A stretch of 64,000 nucleotides of DNA from an uncultured Collinsella sp. (GTDB lineage: Bacteria > Actinomycetota > Coriobacteriia > Coriobacteriales > Coriobacteriaceae). Below are positions 8,472-17,671 of the stretch, in pieces. The DNA lies in NCBI GenBank assembly GCA_900759335.1, contig CAAEUX010000038.1, positions 1 to 64,000 on the forward strand. The letters run 5' to 3'. The notes below the pieces were generated by a model. It was given only the letters and a program-made list of their open reading frames with translations. It searched no databases and was not told the origin of the DNA. The stretch's first letter is position 1. Every line of letters begins with the position of its first letter. The position numbers and the translations under genes are program-made.

Positions 8472-9188
8472 ATGGCAAAGAACCAAGACCTGGGCTTCGC
8501 GCCCAACTACATGAGCGCGCTGGAGATCGACACTACGCCAGACGCGGCCAGCCCCACGTGGGCCATCTTCTCGCGCGGCATCACCGAGGTGAAGCCGACC
8601 ATCAACGAGACCACCGAGACCAAGGACTACTACGACGGCTACGGCACTCCCACCGACAAGGTGAAGAGCGTGCAGCCGCAGTACGAGGTCACAGGCGACC
8701 GCTGCTACGGCGACCCCGCGCAGGACTTCGTTGCCAGCCTGGCGCTTGAGACCGGCGAGGGCCGCACGGGCCACTTCCGCCACACCGACCCCAACGGCGA
8801 CGTGGTGGAGGGCGACTGCACCTACCTGGGCCTGACCGTCGGCTCGCAGCAGGGCGCGGCGTCCGACCCCGGCGCGTTCTCCTGCACAATCTCGGGCGCT
8901 GGCGCTATGCGCTACATCCCCGCCAACAAGCTCAAGCAGCCCACGGGCGTCACCTGCACCGCGCCGACCGGCCCGGCCGTGGGCAAGTCCATGAAGCTCG
9001 CGCCGACCGTCACGCCCGCCGAGGCGAACGCCAAGTGCTTCTTCGCATCGGGCAATACCGACGTGGCCACCGTTGACAGCGACGGCAACGTGACGGGCGT
9101 GGCCGCAGGCGAGGCGGTCATCACCGTGCGCTGCGCGTCCAAGCCGAGCATCTGCACGCAGGTGAAGGTCACCGTGGCGGCGAAGTAG
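8472..9188 (+). CDS. Major tail tube protein with C-terminal Ig-like (Big_2) domain
   Basis: 238 residues. The first 155 residues have the composition of siphovirus tube proteins (TETKDYYDGYGTPTDKVKS, FTCTISGAGAMRYIP-like). Residues from about 165 on form a bacterial Ig-like domain, recognisable from SGNTDVATVDSDGNVTGVAAG and AVITVR. Such domains decorate the tail outside and are thought to bind carbohydrate weakly. The ATG at 8472 follows AAGGGATAAC; a terminator lies directly after the gene. Confidence 0.85.
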   Translation: MAKNQDLGFAPNYMSALEIDTTPDAASPTWAIFSRGITEVKPTINETTETKDYYDGYGTPTDKVKSVQPQYEVTGDRCYGDPAQDFVASLALETGEGRTGHFRHTDPNGDVVEGDCTYLGLTVGSQQGAASDPGAFSCTISGAGAMRYIPANKLKQPTGVTCTAPTGPAVGKSMKLAPTVTPAEANAKCFFASGNTDVATVDSDGNVTGVAAGEAVITVRCASKPSICTQVKVTVAAK

Positions 9189-9223
9189 CCGCAGGCGACA
9201 CCAGACATAACCTCCTGGGCATG

Positions 9224-9260
9224 GGGGCGCGGGCTAGTGAGCGGCCCGCGCCCCTTTTCT
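9224..9260 (+). terminator. Rho-independent terminator after major tail gene
   Basis: 11-bp perfect stem GGGGCGCGGGC (9224-9234) with GCCCGCGCCCC (9244-9254), then TTTTCT. It would lower expression of the tail-assembly genes relative to the abundant tube protein. Confidence 0.85.
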
Positions 9261-9296
9261 ATGCCCGACGCTCACCGCTCACGAAAGGGGCAACAA

Positions 9297-9800
9297 ATGG
9301 AACTTCTGAAAAACATCCGCGCGTACGAGGACGTGTTCTTCGAGGACCCCGAGGAGAACCCCGACACGCCGCGCTTCCGCGTGTGGTTCGACGACAAGCA
9401 CATCGAGGAGTACCTGGCCAAGGTCGGCAACGCCATCGACCGCGCGCAGGCCAACGAGCAGATGGCCCGCGAGGCCGACACCCCCGAGAAGGCGGCCGAG
9501 GCCAACGCCGCGCAGGCCCGCCTCATGAAGCGCACCATCTCGACGTTCATCGGCACCGAAGGCTGGGAGCAGCTGCTCGCGTGGATGGGCGGCGACGAGG
9601 GCCCCATCGCGCCCGAGGAGAACATCCGCATCCTGGGCGAGGTCTTCGCCACGTTCCTCAACATGTTGGCGCGCCACGCGACCAGCGAGCAGCTGATGGC
9701 GTGCGGCCTTGCATACAGCGAGCGCGCCGATCAGGTCCAGGCGCTCAACCGCGCCCAGCGCCGCGCCAAGGCCAAGCGCAAGAAGAAGGGCGGCAAGTAA
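9297..9800 (+). CDS. Tail assembly chaperone (gpG-like)
   Basis: 167 residues from ATG 9297 behind GAAAGGGG; an in-frame GTG at 9237 lies inside the terminator and is rejected. An acidic start and a very basic end (RAQRRAKAKRKKKGGK), with its place between the tube and tape-measure genes, fit the gpG-type chaperone that coats the tape measure before tube assembly. The next gene starts on the overlapping base. I see no convincing heptameric slippery site for the G-GT frameshift common in this family. Confidence 0.7.
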   Translation: MELLKNIRAYEDVFFEDPEENPDTPRFRVWFDDKHIEEYLAKVGNAIDRAQANEQMAREADTPEKAAEANAAQARLMKRTISTFIGTEGWEQLLAWMGGDEGPIAPEENIRILGEVFATFLNMLARHATSEQLMACGLAYSERADQVQALNRAQRRAKAKRKKKGGK

Positions 9801-10456
9801 TGCTGCCAGCCGCGCTCACGGCCGAGCGGGTTCGGCTGCCCGACGGCACGAGCGCCACGCGCTACCCGTGGAACGGCGAGGAGGTGCTGGTGCGCGACGA
9901 CGCGCTCACGATCATCCGCGTCATCGAGGTACTGACCGACGAGGGCAAGTCCGACGACCAGCGCCGGGACGAGTTCCTGGCGCTGTTCTTCGTGGACTGG
10001 GCGGACGCGTGGTGCGCATGCGACTACGACGCCGCCGAGTTCGTGCGGATGCGCGACGCGGCGGTATGGGACATGTGCGGACTCGACCTGACCGGCGACC
10101 GCCCGCACGAGACCCCGCTGTGGGACTTGGAGGAGGACGCGGCGCGCATACGCACCAGCTTCCGCCAGGCCTACGGCATCGAGTGGGACGAGGTGCGCGG
10201 TCGCATCAGCTTTGCCGAGTTCGTGGCACTCGTGGGCGGCTGCCCGCAGGACACGCCGCTCGGCGCGGCCATCCACTACCGCAACCCGGCGACCAAGCCG
10301 AAGCCAACCAAATACAACAGGCAGGAGGTCGAGGCCTGGAACGCCGCCCACAAGGCGTTCGAACTCGGCAAAGGCCGCAGCTCACACGGCTCTGAGGAAG
10401 GAAGCGACGCGGCGATGCGCGATGTGTTCGCCGCGCTCAAGAGAGCGACGAGGTGA
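9800..10456 (+). CDS. Gp15-family tail assembly protein
   Basis: 218 residues starting in the TAATG overlap with the chaperone gene. Features such as DDQRRDEFLALFF, DLEEDAARIRTSFRQAYGI, and the basic AATKYN-like segment (KPTKYNRQEVEAWNAAHK) match the bacteriophage Gp15 family, which takes the place of the second tail chaperone in Gram-positive siphophages. The stop overlaps the tape-measure gene. Confidence 0.75.
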   Translation: MLPAALTAERVRLPDGTSATRYPWNGEEVLVRDDALTIIRVIEVLTDEGKSDDQRRDEFLALFFVDWADAWCACDYDAAEFVRMRDAAVWDMCGLDLTGDRPHETPLWDLEEDAARIRTSFRQAYGIEWDEVRGRISFAEFVALVGGCPQDTPLGAAIHYRNPATKPKPTKYNRQEVEAWNAAHKAFELGKGRSSHGSEEGSDAAMRDVFAALKRATR

Positions 10457-10458
10457 GC

Positions 10459-13149
10459 ATGGACGGCAACGTCATCATCAAAGCGGTGCTCGACACCGTT
10501 GACGTATCCAAGAACATCAAGGCCCTGGAGCGCGACCTCCAGGGCATCTCCTGGAAGAACATAGCCGAGGGCGACGAGAAGGCCGCGAAGCTGTCGTCCT
10601 CGTTCAAGAAGGCCGGCACGGCCGCCACGGTGACGCTGACCGCGCCCGTGGTGGCCGCCGGCAAGGCCGTATTCGGCGTGGCCAGCGACTACGAGCAGGC
10701 CAACGCCCGCATAGCCGCCGCGTTCGGCGTGTCCGGCGAGGAGGCCGAGCGTTTCAGCGGCATAGGCAAGCGCATATACGAGGGTGGCTGGGGCCAGTCC
10801 CTTGACGAGGTCAACGATGCGCTGATCCAGTGCAAGTCCACCCTTCGCGACGTGTCCGACGAGGACCTGCAGACCGTCACCACCAACGCACTCATGCTGT
10901 CGGACACCTTCGGCGCAGACGTGAACGAGTCCATACGCGGCACCAACGCCCTCATGGAGGGCTTCGGGCTGTCCGCCACCGAGGCCAGCGACCTGCTGAC
11001 GGCGGGCATGCAGCGCGGCCTGAACTACACCGACGAGCTGGGCGACAACCTGAGCGAATACTCCGTGCGATGGGGCGAGGCGGGAATGAGCGCCAGCGAG
11101 TACTTCTCGCTGCTCGAAGCGGGCACGTCCAACGGCGCGTACAACCTGGACAAGGTGGGCGACTACCTCAACGAGTTCCTGACGGCGCTGTCCGACGGCC
11201 GCATGGAGGAATCCATCGGCTCGTTCAGCGAGGGCACGCAGGAGGTCTTCGAGAACTTCAAGAACGGCAGCGCCACCGCCGAGGACATGCTGCAGGCGGT
11301 GCTGGGCGACCTCACGCAGATGCCAAACGAGTACGACAAGGCCGCGCTGGCCTCCACCCTGTGGTCCTCGCTGGGCGAGGACAATGCCATGGGCATGATC
11401 GAGTCCCTGGCGGGCGTGCAGGACAGCTTCGGCGACGTGGCGGGCGCTGCGCAGCAGGCCCAGGAGGCCGCCTCCGACAGCTTCGCCGTGAAATCGCAGG
11501 AGGCCATGCGCGAGCTGCAGGGCTCCATCGAGCCGCTTGGCGAGCCGCTGCTCAACATCGCCACCAACGTGGCGGGTGTCGTCAAGTCGTTCTCCGAGTG
11601 GTTCGCCGGCATCGGCGAGGGCGGCCAGACCGCCGTGCTGGCGATCGCCACGATAGCGGCCGCCATAGGCCCCGTGCTGTCGACGGTCGGCACCGTCGTG
11701 GACACCGTGCCGAAAATCGGAGCGGCCTTCCAGGTGGTCGGCAAGCTGGGCACCGGCGCGCTGGGGCTCATAGCCGCGCACCCCGTGGTAGCGGCCATAG
11801 CGGCCATCATCGCCGCCGTGGTGCTGCTGTGGAACAACTGCGAGGAGTTCCGCGACGCGGTGACCTCCGTGTGGGATGCCGTGTGCGCCGCGTTCGAGGT
11901 GGCCATCCAGGTGGCGGGCGACGTGGCCCAAAGCGTCGGCGAGTTCTTCTCGCAGCTCGGCGAGAAGCTGGGCGGCGTGTGGGACGGCATCTGCTCCACG
12001 GTGCAGGGGGCCATCGACGCCATAGCCGGGTTCTTCCAAGGCCTGGCCGGCACCGCCTCGTCCATCTGGGACGGCATCTGCAACGTGGTGCAGGTCGCCG
12101 TGATGCTGCTGGGCGAGATTCTGAACCTGGCCATCGAGACGCTGCTCATACCCTGGAACTTCATCTGGGAGAACTTCGGCGAGCAGCTGACGGCGGCATG
12201 GGACGCAATCTGCGGCGCGGTGGGAGGCTACATCGACGCGGTGAGCCAGGTCATCACCGACGTGGTGACGGCGCTCTCCGAATGGTGGGGCGCGACGTGG
12301 GAAGGCATCAGCGGCACCGCCAGCGCCATATGGGAGGCCATCTACGGCGCGGTGAGCGCGTACATCCAGTACGTCAGCGACGTGATAGGCGCGGCCCTTG
12401 GGGTCATCCAGGGCGTGTGGGACACGGTGTGGGGCGCGGTGAGCTCCACCGCCTCCAGCATATGGGATGCCATCAGCTCGGCGATAGGCGCGGCCATCAA
12501 TGCCATCAGCTCCACCATATCGGCGGTGCTGTCGGCAATTCAGGCGGTGTGGGACTCCATATGGGGGGCCGTGAGCAGCACGGCGTCGAGCGTGTGGGGC
12601 GGCATCAGCTCCACCATATCCAGCATCGTGAACGGCATCCGCGACACGATCTCCAGCGTGTTCAACGCCGCCAAGGACACCGTGAGCAGCGTGTGGAACT
12701 CCATCAAGAGCGCCATCGAGACGCCGATACAGAACGCCCGCGACACCGTGCGCAACGTCATCGACTCCATCAAGGGGTTCTTCAACTTCTCGTGGTCGCT
12801 GCCCCACCTGAAGCTGCCGCACCTGTCCATCTCCGGCAGCTTCAGTATCGCCCCGCCGAGCGTGCCGCACTTCGGCATCGACTGGTACGCCAAGGGCGGC
12901 GTGTTCAACGGCCCCAGCGTCATCGGCGTCGGCGAGGCGGGCCCCGAGGGCGTGGTGCCGTTCAACGAGCGCGGCGCGCGCCCGCTGGCCGAGGGCATCG
13001 CCAAGCTGCTCGACGGCAAGGGCGGCGCGGCCCATGGCGACACGAACGTGACAATCAACCTGTACGCGACCGTGCGGGAGGAGGCCGACATCGAGAAAAT
13101 CTCCCGCCAGATAGCCAAGGAAATCAAACGGCAGGAGTGCTTCGCATGA
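10459..13149 (+). CDS. Tape measure protein
   Basis: 896 residues. It sets tail length and helps DNA exit at the cell membrane. Residues 50-390 are helical TMP core (ASDYEQANARIAAAFGVSGEEAE); the centre has several hydrophobic stretches (AVLAIATIAAAIGPVLSTVG, VVAAIAAIIAAVVLLW); residues 480-770 carry repeated W-rich 11-mers (IWDAISSAIGAAINAISSTI); the end is glycine-rich and carries EAGPEGVVPFNERGARPL, typical of TMP C-termini. GAGG at 10449-10452 lies at proper distance from ATG 10459; the GTG at 10453 is too close to it. By the rule of about 1.5 angstrom per residue the tail would be roughly 130 nm. Confidence 0.93.
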   Translation: MDGNVIIKAVLDTVDVSKNIKALERDLQGISWKNIAEGDEKAAKLSSSFKKAGTAATVTLTAPVVAAGKAVFGVASDYEQANARIAAAFGVSGEEAERFSGIGKRIYEGGWGQSLDEVNDALIQCKSTLRDVSDEDLQTVTTNALMLSDTFGADVNESIRGTNALMEGFGLSATEASDLLTAGMQRGLNYTDELGDNLSEYSVRWGEAGMSASEYFSLLEAGTSNGAYNLDKVGDYLNEFLTALSDGRMEESIGSFSEGTQEVFENFKNGSATAEDMLQAVLGDLTQMPNEYDKAALASTLWSSLGEDNAMGMIESLAGVQDSFGDVAGAAQQAQEAASDSFAVKSQEAMRELQGSIEPLGEPLLNIATNVAGVVKSFSEWFAGIGEGGQTAVLAIATIAAAIGPVLSTVGTVVDTVPKIGAAFQVVGKLGTGALGLIAAHPVVAAIAAIIAAVVLLWNNCEEFRDAVTSVWDAVCAAFEVAIQVAGDVAQSVGEFFSQLGEKLGGVWDGICSTVQGAIDAIAGFFQGLAGTASSIWDGICNVVQVAVMLLGEILNLAIETLLIPWNFIWENFGEQLTAAWDAICGAVGGYIDAVSQVITDVVTALSEWWGATWEGISGTASAIWEAIYGAVSAYIQYVSDVIGAALGVIQGVWDTVWGAVSSTASSIWDAISSAIGAAINAISSTISAVLSAIQAVWDSIWGAVSSTASSVWGGISSTISSIVNGIRDTISSVFNAAKDTVSSVWNSIKSAIETPIQNARDTVRNVIDSIKGFFNFSWSLPHLKLPHLSISGSFSIAPPSVPHFGIDWYAKGGVFNGPSVIGVGEAGPEGVVPFNERGARPLAEGIAKLLDGKGGAAHGDTNVTINLYATVREEADIEKISRQIAKEIKRQECFA

Positions 13150-13859
13150 TATACAACGGCTTCGACTTCGCGCCGTGGTTCGACACCCGGCTCGTGACCC
13201 GCTCGCTGCTGCCCGAGTACGAAATCGCCACGCGCGACGTGCCCGGGCAGCCCGGCTCGCGCTTCATGCGCGCAGAGCTGAAACCCCTGACGATAGACGT
13301 GGCGGCGGCCTGGAGGGCGCGCCCCGCCGACGACATGGCGGCCCTTCGCCGCCTCATGGCCTCGCGCCTGCTGTGCCTTGAGGAGGCCGAGCTGTGGCTG
13401 GACGACGAGAGGCACCTGGGCCTGCGCTACATGGCCGTGCTGACCTCGCCGGGCGCGCTCGACACGTTGTGGCACACCGGCGAGGCCACGCTGACGTTCA
13501 CGGCATACGACCCCGTGGCCTACGGGGCCGAGGGGCGCGCAACCGTGTCGGGCACCTCGGGCGTGCAGGTGGGCGGGACGTTCCGCACCTACCCCACCGT
13601 GACCGTCAGGCCCGGCGGCAGCACGTCGGCGCTGCGGCTGACGAACATGGGCACGGGCGAATTCGTGCAGATCGACAAGGCGGTGACGGCATCGAGCGCG
13701 GTGGTCATCGACATGGCCGCCCCGCAGGCCACGGTGGACGGCAGCCCAGCGCCCGTGACCTTCGAGAGTGACTTCTTCCCGCTGGAGCCGGGGGCCAACA
13801 GCCTCAAGCTGTCCAGCGGCACCGCGACGGTACAGTGGACGGAAAGGTACGTGGGCTGA
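13146..13859 (+). CDS. Distal tail protein (Dit-like)
   Basis: 237 residues, starting in the overlap with the tape-measure stop. The N-terminal half with IYNGFDFAPWF, VPGQPGSRFM, LTIDVAAAWR and TLTFTAYDPVAYG is the classic Dit ring domain; the C-terminal half (RTYPTVTVRPGG, SALRLTNMGTGEFVQI) is the galectin-like part. It forms the hub between tail tube and tip. Confidence 0.88.
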   Translation: MIYNGFDFAPWFDTRLVTRSLLPEYEIATRDVPGQPGSRFMRAELKPLTIDVAAAWRARPADDMAALRRLMASRLLCLEEAELWLDDERHLGLRYMAVLTSPGALDTLWHTGEATLTFTAYDPVAYGAEGRATVSGTSGVQVGGTFRTYPTVTVRPGGSTSALRLTNMGTGEFVQIDKAVTASSAVVIDMAAPQATVDGSPAPVTFESDFFPLEPGANSLKLSSGTATVQWTERYVG

Positions 13860-16411
13860 TGATTCTGTGGGCATGCGACCGCTGGGAGGCGTACAAGGGA
13901 CCCATCAAGACGCTGTTCGAGTGCGAGGACACGCGCGAGGTCAACGGCGAGAACGCCCTGAGCATCACAACGCTGGCGCGCCTCGACAAGGGCGACCGCC
14001 TGGTGTGGCGCGACCTCAAGGGCCGCTGGCACGAGAACATCGTGGACGGCGTGGAGGAGGAGCGCGCAAGCGCGGGCATCCTCTACACGTACTACTGCCC
14101 GACCTCGGCGCAAATCGAGCTCCTGGGCGACTACCTGGAGGACAAGCGCCCCTACGACGTGAGCGCCTACGCCGCGCTGGCCTCGGCGCTGTCCTCCTCG
14201 CGCTGGCAGGTCGGAACCGTGGCCGACCTCGGGCAGGCCGGCACGAACTTCTACCACACCAACGCATGGGCGGCCATCCACGACGTGGCAGACACTTGGG
14301 GCGGCGAGCTGTCGTTCGAAATCCAGGTGAGCGGCACCAAGGTGACCGCACGCCGCGTGTGCATGGCCAAGCAGGTCGGCGAGGACAACGGCAAGCGTTT
14401 CACCTACGCCAAGGACCTCGTGAGCGTCAAGCGCAGCGTGGACGAGGGCAACGTGTGCACCGCCCTGTACGGCTACGGCAAGTCCCTGCAGACCGCCGAC
14501 GAGGACGGCAACCTGACGGGCGGCTACGACCGCAAGCTGACCTTCGGCGACGTGAACGGCGGGCAGAACTGGGTGGGGTCGGCCGACGCGCTGGCGCGCT
14601 GGGGACGGCCCGACGGCAAGGGCGGCAAGGCGCACGTGTTCGGCGACGTGGAGTTCTCCGACTGCGAGGACGCCGCCGAGCTGAAGAAGCTCACCGAGGC
14701 GCAGCTGGCGCAGTTGTGCGTGCCCACCGTGTCCTACACCGTGGACGCCACGGCGCTTGCGCGCGCCGGCGAGGGCTTCGAGGGCGCGGACGAGGGCGAC
14801 CTGGTGACCGTGGTGGACAAGGTGTACGACCCGCCGCTGCGCGTGCGCACCCGCATCACCAAGGTGGTGGAGGATCAGCTGCGCCCCGGCGAGGTCACCT
14901 ACACGTTCGGCAACTACCAGACCGTGGCCGAGCTGATGGCCGCCCAGAAGTCCAGCGCAAAGAGAACGGCTTCGAGCATCCGCGCCACCGTGGCCGACGC
15001 GGTAAACGCGTCCAACAAGGCATCGACCGGCAAATGGGGCGAGAGCCTGGCGGCCTCCGAGAAGCGCCAGGAGGCGTTCGCCAGGGAGCAGGGCGGCGCG
15101 GCCAAGGACTACACCGACGAGGTGAAGGACGCGCTTGACAAGGCCCTCAAGGAGTATGCCGACAAGGGCGACACCACGCTGGAAGAGGCGCTGAAGAAGT
15201 ACTCCGACGACGGCAACCTGTCCCTTGAGGAAGTGCTCAAGCTCTACACCGACACCACGGTGGAGCAGAGCGAGAGCGTGCTCAAGCAGATAGACGAGGC
15301 CAACAAGGAGTACCTGGAAGGCATCACCGGCTCGCTGGACGAGCGCCTGACGAGCGCCGAGAGCGAGGTTGATGGGCTGCAGAACCAGCTCGATCAGCTG
15401 CCGACGGATATCCGCAAGAAGATCGTGGAAATGCTCAACAGCGAGATAAACACCACGGGCGGTTGGGTGTACGAGGAGCCCGGCCAGGGCATCCTCGTGT
15501 ACGACAAGAAGCCGGAGAACGCGACCAAGTGCGTGAAGATAGGCGGCGGCGTCATCGGCGTGGCCAACTCAAAGTACTCCAGCGGCGCGTGGAAGTGGCG
15601 CACGGCCATCACCGGCGACGGCGTGACCGCCGACGAGCTGACCACGGGCCGCATCAAGGGCGGCAACTCGTACTGGGACCTCGACAGCGGGGCCTTCTAT
15701 CTGCGCGACGGCTCCATCTTCATGACGGACGGCAACGGCAACAAGGTGTACATCAACGCCACCAACGGCTTCCAGATATACGACAAGAACGGCTCCATCA
15801 TCGCGGGCACCGTGCTGGTGGGCAGCACCTCCATGTTCCGCTGCAACATGGTCGGCACGTCGTCAACCAACTACATCACCACCGGCACGACGACGAACAA
15901 CCACCCGGGAGCGTCGTTCGTGAACGGCTCGACCGAGTACTGCACCATCGAGGCCGTCCACGCGAAGGACAGCCCCACGGCGAGCTCGACCGACGGCGTG
16001 GGCATGTCCACCTGCGGCTACGGCTTCCTGGCAGTCAACCGCTACTACCGCCAGACGTGGCTGACGACCCCCTACTACGCGGGCTACATGAGCCATCCCG
16101 ACGAGCAGCTGTACATGAAGAGCGGCAACAGCAACGCGGGCGGCTCGGCGTACGTGAAGCTGCAGGAGAACTCCAACAACTACGTGTACCTGGATAGCAG
16201 CCGCGCAGACATTGGGTCGTCGGGCACCGCCAGGATACTCGCCCCGAAGTTCGCCATAGGAACCAACCCGAGCAGCGGCGGCACCTACGGGTACACGGGC
16301 TCCACGCAGTTCATCGGGTGCATCACCAACAACGGCAACAACTGGACGTGGGGCACCATCAACGTGGTCAACGGAATCATCACCGGCATGAGCAGCATCA
16401 CGGGAAACTAG
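13859..16411 (+). CDS. Tail-tip/tail-associated protein (Tal-like) with fibre domain
   Basis: 850 residues. Residues 1-360 resemble the prophage tail endopeptidase/gp27-like hub domain (VCTALYGYGKSL, ADEGDLVTVVDKVYDPPLRVRTRI). A long coiled coil follows (about 380-520, EALKKYSDDGNLSLEEVLKLY), then a beta-rich region with GVIGVANSKYSSGAWKWRTA, ITGDGVTADELTTGRIKGG and repeated G/N-rich strands like those of siphovirus tail fibres. It overlaps the Dit gene by one base. The protein likely caps the tail and carries receptor-contacting domains. Confidence 0.83.
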   Translation: MILWACDRWEAYKGPIKTLFECEDTREVNGENALSITTLARLDKGDRLVWRDLKGRWHENIVDGVEEERASAGILYTYYCPTSAQIELLGDYLEDKRPYDVSAYAALASALSSSRWQVGTVADLGQAGTNFYHTNAWAAIHDVADTWGGELSFEIQVSGTKVTARRVCMAKQVGEDNGKRFTYAKDLVSVKRSVDEGNVCTALYGYGKSLQTADEDGNLTGGYDRKLTFGDVNGGQNWVGSADALARWGRPDGKGGKAHVFGDVEFSDCEDAAELKKLTEAQLAQLCVPTVSYTVDATALARAGEGFEGADEGDLVTVVDKVYDPPLRVRTRITKVVEDQLRPGEVTYTFGNYQTVAELMAAQKSSAKRTASSIRATVADAVNASNKASTGKWGESLAASEKRQEAFAREQGGAAKDYTDEVKDALDKALKEYADKGDTTLEEALKKYSDDGNLSLEEVLKLYTDTTVEQSESVLKQIDEANKEYLEGITGSLDERLTSAESEVDGLQNQLDQLPTDIRKKIVEMLNSEINTTGGWVYEEPGQGILVYDKKPENATKCVKIGGGVIGVANSKYSSGAWKWRTAITGDGVTADELTTGRIKGGNSYWDLDSGAFYLRDGSIFMTDGNGNKVYINATNGFQIYDKNGSIIAGTVLVGSTSMFRCNMVGTSSTNYITTGTTTNNHPGASFVNGSTEYCTIEAVHAKDSPTASSTDGVGMSTCGYGFLAVNRYYRQTWLTTPYYAGYMSHPDEQLYMKSGNSNAGGSAYVKLQENSNNYVYLDSSRADIGSSGTARILAPKFAIGTNPSSGGTYGYTGSTQFIGCITNNGNNWTWGTINVVNGIITGMSSITGN

Positions 16412-16432
16412 ACCAGCGAGAGAGGAAACGGA

Positions 16433-16753
16433 ATGTTCTACCACCTTGTGCAGCAGCCCGAAGCGCCGCAGGCGCTCGACGGCGCGCCGAAGCCGCCCGA
16501 GGCGCTTCCGGTGTTCGAGTGCATCAGCGACCCGGCCACGGCGCGGGCCATCGTGGAATCGGAAGACGTGTTCGAGTTCGACGGCAAGGGCGGCTTCACG
16601 CTCGTGTCCAGCCCCGTGGCCGTCATGGACGCGGAAGGCGGCGAGGCCAACGCCGTGGACTTCTCGGCGCTCACCGACGAGGAGATATGCGGGGTCCACA
16701 GAGCGCAACCCGGCGACATATCGCGGACACTTGCGGCCGAAGGAAAGGAGTGA
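16433..16753 (+). CDS. Hypothetical phage tail-region protein
   Basis: 106 residues, ribosome site GAGAGGAAACGG, spaced 21 bases from the tail-tip gene and 3 bases from the next gene. Acidic, proline-rich start (QQPEAPQALDGAPKPPEALP). No family recognised. It may be a small baseplate or chaperone protein by position. Confidence 0.65.
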   Translation: MFYHLVQQPEAPQALDGAPKPPEALPVFECISDPATARAIVESEDVFEFDGKGGFTLVSSPVAVMDAEGGEANAVDFSALTDEEICGVHRAQPGDISRTLAAEGKE

Positions 16754-16756
16754 GGC

Positions 16757-17659
16757 ATGGCAACGCACGAGCTTACGCTCAACCTCAAGAAGACCAACAT
16801 AGCGCCGCCCGTCATCACCGTGCACCAGGGCGACAGCGCCGAGGTCCTGAAGGCCGCCATCTACGACGGCGACAAGAAGGCGGCCCTGACGGGCTGCAAG
16901 GTGCACCTCATGGCTGCGAAACCCGACCACACCTACGTGGAGCAGCAGTTCACTGGCATCAGCGACAACGTGGCCACCGTGACGGTCGACCCCGCCGTCT
17001 TCGGCGTGGCCGGACTGCTCAAGGTGTGCTACGTGCGCGTGCGGAACGCGGCGGGGCTGGACGCCACCACCGAGAACGTCCTGGTGAACGTGCTGCCCTC
17101 GGCGAGCGCGTCGGGCGAGATATCCGGCCCGTACGTCGATGCGGTGGAGGCGATCATCGCGAACCTCGAAGGGCAGCTAGCCGACGTGAGCGCGCTGAAC
17201 GCGCAGATGCAGAAGGCCGAGGCCTCCCGCGCGAGCGCGGAAAACCAGCGCGCCGCGAGCGAGAAGACGCGCCAGACCGCCGAAACCGGGCGCGCAGAGG
17301 CGGAGAAGAAGCGCGCCACGGCGGAAAGCGCCCGCGTCACCGAGGCGGCGCAGCTGAAGACGGCCTCGCAAGCCGCCACGGCTGCGGCAAACGGCGCGGC
17401 CTCGAACGCCGACGCGGCGGCCAACACCGCCCTGCAGATAGCCAACAGCGTGGCGCAGGGCAGCGCGGGCAGCTCGGACATGGCCAAGCAGAAGCAGCAG
17501 ATAGCCGACCTGTACGGCAAGCTTGCCGACGCCACGGACGCGTTCATCTACGACGACGGCACCGTGTACTGCCCCGCCTCCAAGGCCAGCGCATCGGGCA
17601 GCACCGTCACGTTCGGGAGCACCTGCACGGCGTCCGGCACAACCCTCAACCTCAAGTAG
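16757..17659 (+). CDS. Baseplate/fibre protein with BppU-like N-terminus and coiled coil
   Basis: 300 residues. Residues 1-115 form a beta-sandwich-like domain (VITVHQGDSAEVLKAAIYDGDKKA, GLLKVCYVRVRNAAGLDATTENV), as in BppU N-terminal attachment domains. Residues 130-250 are an Ala/Glu/Lys/Arg coiled coil (AEASRASAENQRAASEKTRQ), likely trimeric. A short beta C-terminus follows. It probably bridges the tail hub to the DGR-diversified tip encoded next. Confidence 0.75.
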   Translation: MATHELTLNLKKTNIAPPVITVHQGDSAEVLKAAIYDGDKKAALTGCKVHLMAAKPDHTYVEQQFTGISDNVATVTVDPAVFGVAGLLKVCYVRVRNAAGLDATTENVLVNVLPSASASGEISGPYVDAVEAIIANLEGQLADVSALNAQMQKAEASRASAENQRAASEKTRQTAETGRAEAEKKRATAESARVTEAAQLKTASQAATAAANGAASNADAAANTALQIANSVAQGSAGSSDMAKQKQQIADLYGKLADATDAFIYDDGTVYCPASKASASGSTVTFGSTCTASGTTLNLK

Positions 17660-17671
17660 AAAGGCAACGAA

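Noticed and set aside
8472..9188. Second DGR target in the major tail protein (Ig-like domain)
   Set aside because: No sequence in this gene resembles the template repeat; only one VR is present in the window.
9297..10456. Programmed frameshift fusing the two tail assembly genes
   Set aside because: The genes meet in a TAATG overlap and the 3' end of the first has no clear X-XXY-YYZ slippery site; AAGAAGAAGGG is not a good match.
10276..13035. Long minus-strand open frame (919 codons) opposite the tape-measure gene
   Set aside because: It is a shadow of the GC-rich plus-strand gene; composition is low-complexity V/H/A/R and no family pattern or ribosome site is seen. The same applies to other long reverse frames in 1-22 kb and to the plus-strand frame over the ATPase gene at 24.4-26.5 kb.
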